Shown here one piece after another: positions 46,170-52,327 of a DNA stretch of 64,000 bases (position 1 is its first letter; each line of letters opens with the position of its first letter). The DNA lies in the NCBI GenBank assembly GCA_963728965.1, contig CAVSMH010000006.1:1178001-1242000 (forward strand), given 5' to 3'. The notes under the pieces were generated by a model, which made no database searches, had not been told where the DNA came from, and was given only the letters and a program-made list of their open reading frames with translations. A program made the translations under genes and the position numbers. Source of the stretch: DASQZT01 sp963728965. Lineage in GTDB: Bacteria; Acidobacteriota; Terriglobia; Bryobacterales; Bryobacteraceae.

Positions 46170-47441
46170 TCAGCCCCTCGCCAGGATCTGCCGCGCCTCC
46201 GCCACCAGAAACAGCGACCCCGTCACGAAGATCGCATCCTCCGGCCCTGCGTCCGCCACCATCGCCATCGCGTCCTTCAGGGTCGGCGCCACCCGCAGGT
46301 CCGCATGGTCTGCCAGGTCGCGCAGGGCCTCGGGCGCGATGGCCCGCGCCTGCCGCGGCGCCGTTACGATCACCTGCCGCGCCAGCGGAAACAGGATGCC
46401 GCTGATCTCCGGGACGGCCTTGTCGCGCATGGCGCCATAAATCAGCCGCACCCGCCGCCCCGCGTAGAAGCGGTCGATATAGGCCGCCAGCGCCCGCGCC
46501 CCGGCGGGATTATGCGCGCCATCCAGAATCACCTCCGGCCGTTCGCATACCCGCTCCAGCCGCCCCGGCCACACGGTGCGCCGGATGCCTTCCTCGATCG
46601 CGGCGTCCGCAATCCCCAGCCTCGCCAGCGCTACCGCCGCCGTCGTCGCGTTTTCCACCTGGTGCTCGCCTGCCAGCGGGCACGCGATGCGCAGGTCGCG
46701 CCCGCCCTCCAGCCGCCACTGGCTCCCCCGCGCCTCCAGTTTCCGCTCGCTCACCCGCCATTCCCGGGTACGCGCAACCGCTATCCCCAACTCCGCCGCG
46801 CGCCGTTCGAGCACCGCTTCCGCCTCGGGCCGCTGCCGCGCGAACACCGCCGGCGCGCCCGCTTTCAGGATTCCCGCCTTCTCCCCCGCAATGGCTTCCA
46901 GGCTCCGCCCCAGCAGCGCCTCGTGATCGAAATCCACCGGCGTAACCACGCACAGTTCCGGCCGCACCACGTTGGTCGCATCCAGCCGGCCGCCCAGACC
47001 CACTTCGAGCACCACCCGCTCCGCCCCTTCCCGGGCAAACACCAGCAACCCCATGGCGGTCACCGTCTCGAAGTAGGTGGTGTGCAGGTCGATGCGGTCC
47101 GCCGCCAGCAGTTCCTCGACCACTCGGTGCACGTGCTCGAAGGCCGCGCCGAACTGCTCCCTCGAAATCGGCTGCCCGTCGAGCCGGATCCGCTCCGTCG
47201 GCTCCACCAGGTGCGGCGAGGTAAACAGGCCCGTGCGCTGGCCACTCTGGCGCAGGCCCGATTCGATCATGGCGCAGGTCGAGCCTTTGCCATTGGTGCC
47301 GGCCACGTGTACGAACCGCAGCCGGTCCTGCGGCCGCCCCAGGGCTTCGAGCACCGTGCCGATCCGCTCCAGCCCCAGCTTCGCCGTCTTGATTTCGTTC
47401 CCCAGCGCGTAGAGGAAGTCGACCGAGTCGGGATAGTTCAA
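46170..47441 (-). CDS. folC: Dihydrofolate synthase / folylpolyglutamate synthase
   Basis: About 423 residues, Mur-ligase superfamily. It adds glutamate to dihydropteroate and folates using ATP. The P-loop GTNGKGSTCAMIESGL, the FTSPHL motif, LEVGLGGRLDATNV and the C-terminal DGAHNP are all present. No ATG is available at a sensible place. A TTG at 47,441, giving the family-like N-terminus NYPDSVDFLYALGNEIKTAK, is the likely start. Directly downstream of accD, the common bacterial accD-folC arrangement. Confidence 0.92.
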   Translation of the reverse strand: MNYPDSVDFLYALGNEIKTAKLGLERIGTVLEALGRPQDRLRFVHVAGTNGKGSTCAMIESGLRQSGQRTGLFTSPHLVEPTERIRLDGQPISREQFGAAFEHVHRVVEELLAADRIDLHTTYFETVTAMGLLVFAREGAERVVLEVGLGGRLDATNVVRPELCVVTPVDFDHEALLGRSLEAIAGEKAGILKAGAPAVFARQRPEAEAVLERRAAELGIAVARTREWRVSERKLEARGSQWRLEGGRDLRIACPLAGEHQVENATTAAVALARLGIADAAIEEGIRRTVWPGRLERVCERPEVILDGAHNPAGARALAAYIDRFYAGRRVRLIYGAMRDKAVPEISGILFPLARQVIVTAPRQARAIAPEALRDLADHADLRVAPTLKDAMAMVADAGPEDAIFVTGSLFLVAEARQILARG

Positions 47442-47469
47442 TCGACCAACCCCACCGCCGCCCAAGCAC

Positions 47470-48324
47470 TCAACCCGCAAAGAATTTCAGCGCCTTCGAA
47501 ATGTACTGCTTCAATTCCAGGCGCGGAACCACGGCGTCCAGCATCCCGTGCTTCAGCAGAAATTCGCTGCGCTGAAATCCTTCCGGCAGTTTCTGGCGGA
47601 TCGTCTGTTCGATGACCCGCGGACCGGCAAAGCCGATCAACGCCCCCGGCTCGGCGATGTTCAGGTCGCCCAGCATGGCATAGCTCGCCGTCACGCCGCC
47701 CGTAGTCGGGTCGGTCAGCACGCTGATGTAGGGCAACCCCGCCTCGTCCATGCGCATCAGCGCCGCCGAGATCTTGGCCATCTGCATCAGGCTGATCGCG
47801 CCTTCCTGCATCCGCGCTCCGCCCGAGGCCGAAACAATTACCAGCGGCGAGTGCCGCTCGATGGCGCGCTCGATCGCCCGCGCGATCTTCTCGCCCACCA
47901 CGCACCCCATGCTGCCGCCGATGAACCGCGCCTCCATCGAGCAGATCTGCACCTCGCGGCCATCCAGCTTGCCGGCCGCCGAAATCAGCGCGTCCGACAG
48001 AGCCGTACTCTGCTGCATCGCCCGCAGCCGCTCCCGGTAGGGTTTGCTGTCCACGAATCCCAGCGGGTCCGAGGAACTCAGGCTGGCATCAAACTCCTCC
48101 CACGCACCGTCGTCCAGCAGCAGCCTCAGCCGGTGCTTCGCATCGATCCGTCCGTGGTGGCCGCACTTCGGGCAGATGTTGAAGTTTCCTTCCAGTTCCC
48201 GTTTCCAGATGATCTGCCGGCAGCCGTCGCATTTCTGCCACAGCCCCTCGGTGCGCACCTTCCGCTGCCCGTTCTCCAACTTGGGCTTCTGGTCATCCGG
48301 CGTGTCCCTCTTAAACCATGCCAT
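47470..48324 (-). CDS. accD: Acetyl-CoA carboxylase carboxyltransferase subunit beta
   Basis: A 284-residue subunit that with AccA transfers the carboxyl group to acetyl-CoA for fatty-acid synthesis. The start MAWFKRD and the N-terminal zinc ribbon (CDGC, about 15 residues, CPKC) are typical. So are the crotonase-like core motifs SASGGARMQEGAISLMQMAK and TDPTTGGVTASYAMLGD. The ATG at 48,324 lies 14 bases after the rlmH stop. Part of the run orf68-rsfS-rlmH-accD-folC. Confidence 0.96.
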   Translation of the reverse strand: MAWFKRDTPDDQKPKLENGQRKVRTEGLWQKCDGCRQIIWKRELEGNFNICPKCGHHGRIDAKHRLRLLLDDGAWEEFDASLSSSDPLGFVDSKPYRERLRAMQQSTALSDALISAAGKLDGREVQICSMEARFIGGSMGCVVGEKIARAIERAIERHSPLVIVSASGGARMQEGAISLMQMAKISAALMRMDEAGLPYISVLTDPTTGGVTASYAMLGDLNIAEPGALIGFAGPRVIEQTIRQKLPEGFQRSEFLLKHGMLDAVVPRLELKQYISKALKFFAG

Positions 48325-48337
48325 CCAGGAATCTACG

Positions 48338-48757
48338 TTAGCGCGGGTACGGATGGCCCCGCAAGATCGCAAAGGCACGGTAGACCTGCTCCGCCAGCAT
48401 GGCGCGGGCCAGTTCGTGCGGAAATGTCATCGGCGAGAGCGACAGCAGCAGGTCGGCCCGCTCCTTCCACCCGCCCGGCAGTCCGTCGTGGCCGCCGATC
48501 AGAAACACCAGGTCGCGGCCCTCCATCTCGGCCTTGCCGATCAGCGCCGCGAATCGCTCCGAGTCCATCATCTTGCCGGCCGGATCGAGCAGGATCTTCC
48601 GTGCCGCGCGATGCCGCTCCCACCAGTCCTTGCGGTCGGGGCGGATTTCCCGCATCTCGGCCGCCCCATAGTGGCCCACCCGGCTCCAGAAATCCGCCGC
48701 CAGGCCATTGGCGTGGGCATCCTTTGGCTTGCCGATGAAATAAAGGTAGAGCTTCAC
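48338..48757 (-). CDS. rlmH: 23S rRNA pseudouridine-1915 N3-methyltransferase
   Basis: A 139-residue SPOUT methyltransferase. The SAM-binding trefoil-knot region LVFLIGGHDGLP and SLSPMTFPHELARAMLAEQVYRA are nearly diagnostic of RlmH, as is the C-terminal HPYPR tail. It modifies helix 69 of 23S rRNA on assembled ribosomes. Overlaps the rsfS stop by four bases (ATGA), a conserved pairing. Confidence 0.95.
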   Translation of the reverse strand: MKLYLYFIGKPKDAHANGLAADFWSRVGHYGAAEMREIRPDRKDWWERHRAARKILLDPAGKMMDSERFAALIGKAEMEGRDLVFLIGGHDGLPGGWKERADLLLSLSPMTFPHELARAMLAEQVYRAFAILRGHPYPR

Positions 48758-49080
48758 GCCGCCGGAATCTCAACCGGCTTGGCGCTGCGCCACAGGCGCT
48801 CCAGGTCGTAGTACCCACGCGACTTCGGCGAGAAGATGTGCACCAGCAGATCGCCGTAATCCGCCAGCACCCATTCCGCCTGGTTGTAGCCCTCCACGCT
48901 TAAGGGCAGTTCACCCGCCTGGTGCTTCATTTGCAAGTTCACTTCATCGCTGATCGCCTGAATCTGCCGTTGGTTCGCTCCCGTACAGATTACGAAATAG
49001 TCGGCGAACGAAGTAATCCCCGAGAGGTCGAGGACTTTGATCTCGGTGGCCTTTTTCGCTTCCGCGGCTCGGGCCGCCAC
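48754..49080 (-). CDS. rsfS: Ribosome silencing factor
   Basis: A 108-residue RsfS/Iojap protein that binds uL14 and blocks subunit joining in starvation. IKVLDLSGITSFADYFVICTGANQRQIQAI and the C-terminal WVLADYGDLLVHIFSPKSRGYYDLERLW are clear family signatures. The only in-frame standard start is a GTG at 49,080. The frame stays open upstream, and a family-like Trp (TWLVAARAAEAKKA) precedes the GTG, so a non-standard upstream start is possible. Coupled to rlmH. Confidence 0.93.
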   Translation of the reverse strand: MAARAAEAKKATEIKVLDLSGITSFADYFVICTGANQRQIQAISDEVNLQMKHQAGELPLSVEGYNQAEWVLADYGDLLVHIFSPKSRGYYDLERLWRSAKPVEIPAA

Positions 49081-49150
49081 CAGCCAGGTGGGGACAGGAT
49101 CTGCTTCTTTCAGAACAAGCTTCTCCGCGGCGCCCTCGGGACGCCTGCCC

Positions 49151-49357
49151 CTATTTCACCACTGATACCCGCTCCGGGTCCAGTTCATAGCCCTCATCTT
49201 TCGCCGTCTGGACCGCCAGCGACTTGAGGGCGTCATCCCCGGTCGCCTGCGTTTTTCCAGCCCAGCGTTTGATCGTCTCGGCCCCTACCTGAATCACCAC
49301 GTGCCACTGCTTTTTGTCGTCGCTCCACTCGATTTTTGCCTCGTTGGCCTTCAGCAT
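49151..49357 (-). CDS. Small uncharacterised protein
   Basis: A 68-residue acidic/basic soluble protein beginning MLKANEAKIEWSDDKKQWHVV. It looks like a small two-strand-plus-helix domain (KIEWSDDKKQWHVVIQVG, then a helix ALKSLAVQTAKDEG). No signal or membrane segment. It is on the same strand upstream of rsfS and may be its operon leader gene. The coding impression comes from its composition and position; the family was not recognised. Confidence 0.6.
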   Translation of the reverse strand: MLKANEAKIEWSDDKKQWHVVIQVGAETIKRWAGKTQATGDDALKSLAVQTAKDEGYELDPERVSVVK

Positions 49358-49399
49358 GTGCAGTGCCCCCACAACAGAATAAGATGAATGGGTAGGAAA

Positions 49400-51025
49400 A
49401 TGAAGCCCCCAATTCTGCTTCTTCTCATCTCCACCCTGGCCCTGGTCGCCCAGCCCCAGCCGAAGTATGACCTGGTCGTCTACGGCGCCACCGCGGGAGG
49501 CGTTATGACCGCCGTCGCCGGCGCCCGCAGCGGTCTCCACGTGGCCCTGCTCGAGCCCCGCCAACACGTCGGCGGCATGGTCTCGGGAGGCCTTTCCCGC
49601 ACCGACGTCGGCCGGCGCGAGGTCATCGGCGGCTACGCCCTCGAGTTCTATTGGCGAGCCGGGACCCGCTACCGTATGTCTCAGTACCTTCAGAACATCG
49701 CCTGGCTGGTGGAACCCAAGGTCGCCGAGGCCATCTTCCGGCAGATGCTCGACGAAGAGGGCGTCACCCTGCTTCTCGACCGCCGCCTGCGCCAGCCGGA
49801 CGGCGTCCGCCGGCAGGGGACCACGATCGCTTCCATCACCATGGAAAACGGCGAGGAGTACAGCGCGCGCGTTTTCGCCGACGCCACCTACGAGGGCGAT
49901 CTCATGGCCCAGGCGCACGTCTCCTATACCTGGGGCCGGGAAAGCTCCGCCCAGTACGACGAATCGCTCGCCGGCGTCCGTTCCGAAACGCCGTTCCACC
50001 AGTTCCTGGTCAACCTGTCCCCGTATGGCGCGGACGGAAAACTGCTCCCCGAAATCTCCTCCCAACCGCCCGGCGAACCCGGTGCGGCCGACCGCAAGGT
50101 GCAGGCCTACAACTTCCGCATGATCCTCTCCCACGACCCGTCCAACCAGGTGCCCTATCCCCGGCCCGCTTCTTACGACCCGCACCAGTTCGAACTGCTG
50201 GCGCGCCTCCTTCCCGCCATGCAGCAGAAACTCGGCCGGCCGCAGCGCTTCGGCGAAGTGGCCTCCATCATCGGCATTCCCAACCAGAAAGCCGATGTCA
50301 ACAACAACGGCGCGTTCTCTACCGATTACATCGGCGGAAGTTGGGATTATCCGGAGGGCAGCTACGCTCGCCGGCGCGAAATCTGGCGGGCCCATGAAGA
50401 GTACACCAAGGGCTTTTTTTATTTCCTCGCCCACGACCCGCGGGTTCCGCCGGCGCTTCAGAAAGAGGTCAACGAGTGGGGTCTGGCCAAGGACGAATTC
50501 ACCGACAATGGGAACTTCCCCAACCAGCTCTACATCCGCGAGGCGCGTCGCATGGTCGGCGAGTACGTCATGCGGCAGAAAGACATCCAGACCGACCTCA
50601 CCAAGCCCGACCCCATTGCCATGGGCTCCTACAACAGCGACTCGCACAACATCCAGCGCATCGTTACCCCCGAAGGCTTCGTGCGCAACGAGGGCGATAT
50701 GCAGGTCCCGGTGAAGCCCTACCAGATCCCGTACCGGGTCCTTCTGCCCAAGCGGAACGAGGTGCAAAACCTGCTCGTGCCGGTCTGTTTTTCAGCCACC
50801 CACGTGGCCTACAGCACCCTCCGCATGGAGCCGCAGTACATGATGATGGGCCAGGCGGCGGGGGTCGCGGCGGGGCTCGCCATCCGCGGCGGTCACGCGG
50901 TTCAAGACATTGATACGGCGGAGCTTACGCGAGAACTCTTGCGCGCGGGTGCTATCCTTGAGTACGTTCCCAACGGGCAGGACGCTAAAATCTCTTTGTT
51001 TCACGTGAAACAAACGAAAAAATAG
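49400..51025 (+). CDS. Secreted FAD-dependent oxidoreductase (xanthan-lyase-like group)
   Basis: A 541-residue flavoprotein with a signal peptide (PPILLLLISTLALVAQ). The dinucleotide-binding motif DLVVYGATAGGVMTAVAGARSG is followed by LLEPRQHVGGMVSGGLSRTD and a C-terminal FAD-contact region MMMGQAAGVAAGLAIRGG. This matches the FAD-dependent oxidoreductase family often annotated xanthan-lyase-like in soil bacteria. AGGA precedes the ATG at 49,400. The last codons (FHVKQT) are built on a perfect parS site. Substrate unknown. Confidence 0.87.
   Translation: MKPPILLLLISTLALVAQPQPKYDLVVYGATAGGVMTAVAGARSGLHVALLEPRQHVGGMVSGGLSRTDVGRREVIGGYALEFYWRAGTRYRMSQYLQNIAWLVEPKVAEAIFRQMLDEEGVTLLLDRRLRQPDGVRRQGTTIASITMENGEEYSARVFADATYEGDLMAQAHVSYTWGRESSAQYDESLAGVRSETPFHQFLVNLSPYGADGKLLPEISSQPPGEPGAADRKVQAYNFRMILSHDPSNQVPYPRPASYDPHQFELLARLLPAMQQKLGRPQRFGEVASIIGIPNQKADVNNNGAFSTDYIGGSWDYPEGSYARRREIWRAHEEYTKGFFYFLAHDPRVPPALQKEVNEWGLAKDEFTDNGNFPNQLYIREARRMVGEYVMRQKDIQTDLTKPDPIAMGSYNSDSHNIQRIVTPEGFVRNEGDMQVPVKPYQIPYRVLLPKRNEVQNLLVPVCFSATHVAYSTLRMEPQYMMMGQAAGVAAGLAIRGGHAVQDIDTAELTRELLRAGAILEYVPNGQDAKISLFHVKQTKK
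50995..51014. other. parS: ParB centromere-binding site
   Basis: TTTGTTTCACGTGAAACAAA is a perfect 20-bp palindrome. Its central 16 bases (50,997-51,012) equal the widely conserved chromosomal parS consensus TGTTTCACGTGAAACA. It is embedded in the last codons of the FAD oxidoreductase gene. No second copy was seen in this window. Chromosomal parS sites cluster near the replication origin in most bacteria, so this stretch is probably origin-proximal. ParA/ParB genes are not in the window. Confidence 0.92.
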
Positions 51026-51337
51026 GTCCGGCTACTCCTCGCGCAACGCTATCGCCTTGGCGGAACGCGCCCGGCCAGAAGCGGGATCCCCAGCGTCTCG
51101 AAATACCGCGCGCCGACGATCTGGTAGTGCGCCGCGCCGTGTTGCCCGGCGATTTCGAACCCTTGTCCGATGTCTTAGCCGGTGAGCGGCAGGGCGCCCC
51201 CGAAGGGGACGCCGAGATCACGCCCGGGATCGCCTCCGGTGTCGTGGCGCAAGACGCGGCTGGAGGGCGGCGAGTAGAACCGCGCGGGAGGTGGCCGCGA
51301 TCACGCCGGAGCAGCGAAACCCTGGTGGTAGATATCC
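51026..51337. other. Intergenic region beside parS
   Basis: About 310 bases between the FAD oxidoreductase and the nucleotidyltransferase gene. It is largely explained by the permease fossil. No DnaA-box-like TTATCCACA, no AT-rich unwinding region and no clear promoter was seen, so this is not itself a recognisable oriC. Confidence 0.5.
51049..51240 (-). pseudogene. Fossil of an ADOP/MacB-type ABC-transporter permease
   Basis: Minus-strand translation gives PEAIPGVISAS in one frame, then after a frameshift GALPLTG, a stop, DIGQGFEIAG, and HYQIVGARYFETLGIPLLAGR, ending at another stop at 51,049. This is the periplasmic-domain signature of FtsX/MacB-like permeases abundant in Acidobacteria (typically ...GYFRTLGIPLLRGR...). 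Two in-frame stops, one frameshift and the missing membrane segments show that the gene is dead. It fills the gap beside parS. Confidence 0.7.
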
Positions 51338-52327
51338 ATGCCCTCGATTGACTTTACGGCGGGGAAAGCGATACGCTGGCCACCTGGTGTGAGGGGTGCC
51401 TCCAGTCCACAGAAACTGTTCACCGAGGCGCTGGAGAAACTGGTCGCCGAAGTGAAAGAGGATCGGTCTGTCCTGGCGGCGCTGCTTTGCGGCAGCCTGT
51501 CGCACGACACGGTGTGGGCCAAGTCGGACATCGACCTGGTGCTGGTGACGATCGACGACCGGAAGGTGGAGAAGTCGGGCGTGGCGCTCTATGCCGATGG
51601 CGTGAATGTCCACGCGTTCCTGATGCCGCGGGCGGAGTTTCGCAAGACGATCGAAGGCGCGATGCGGAACTCGTTTTTTCATTCGCTGATAGCCAAGGGG
51701 CGGCTGCTGTACACGCACGACGAGACGATTGCCGCGTTGTGCGCGAGGCTGGGCGAGATCGGCGAGCGGGATACCCAGCTGCAGCTGCTGCGGGCGGGGA
51801 CGCACGCGCTGCCCTCCATCTACAAAGCGCACAAGTGGCTGGTCACGCGCGGCGACCTGGACTACACCGCGCTGTGGATTCTCTATGCGGCGACGCCGCT
51901 GGCCCGGATCGAGGTAGTGGGGGCGCGCCTGGTGGCGGACCGCGAGGTGATCCCGCAGGCGATGAAACTGAACCCGGATCTGTTTCAAACGATCTACGCG
52001 GACATGCTGAATGCCAGGAAAACCCGCAAGAACGTGGAGGCGGCGCTGGAGGCCATCGACCGGTACATGGCCAGGCGGGCGCGGTCGCTGTTCGGGCCGG
52101 TGCTGGAGTATCTGCGCGAGGTGGGGGAGGCGCGGTCGGCCACCGAGATCGAGACCTACTTCCGCAGGAACTTCGACGTGGAGGGAGTGACGACGGCATG
52201 CGAGTACCTGGCCGACCAGGGGATGATCGGCAAGGTCTCGACGGCTGTGCAACTCACCAGGAGAAGCAACGTGATGGTGCAGGAACTGGCCTTCGTGGAT
52301 ATCGGGGAGGGTGGGGATGGCTTCTAG
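51338..52327 (+). CDS. Nucleotidyltransferase-domain protein of unknown role
   Basis: A 329-residue protein. Residues about 45-70 hold a Pol-beta-superfamily nucleotidyltransferase motif, LLCGSLSHDTVWAKSDIDLVLV, with GS and the metal-binding D-x-D. The rest is mainly helical (LGEIGERDTQLQLL, then a conserved-looking SIYKAHKWLVTRGDLDYT block), ending in a winged-helix-like segment (VTTACEYLADQGMIGKVS). It could modify a nucleic acid or small molecule. Its end overlaps the uvrA start by 11 bases, so the two are translationally coupled. The family name is uncertain. Confidence 0.75.
   Translation: MPSIDFTAGKAIRWPPGVRGASSPQKLFTEALEKLVAEVKEDRSVLAALLCGSLSHDTVWAKSDIDLVLVTIDDRKVEKSGVALYADGVNVHAFLMPRAEFRKTIEGAMRNSFFHSLIAKGRLLYTHDETIAALCARLGEIGERDTQLQLLRAGTHALPSIYKAHKWLVTRGDLDYTALWILYAATPLARIEVVGARLVADREVIPQAMKLNPDLFQTIYADMLNARKTRKNVEAALEAIDRYMARRARSLFGPVLEYLREVGEARSATEIETYFRRNFDVEGVTTACEYLADQGMIGKVSTAVQLTRRSNVMVQELAFVDIGEGGDGF

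Noticed and set aside
51026..51337. oriC in the gap beside parS
   Set aside because: No DnaA boxes or AT-rich element were seen, and the gap is explained by a permease fossil. Origin proximity is supported, but not this exact site.
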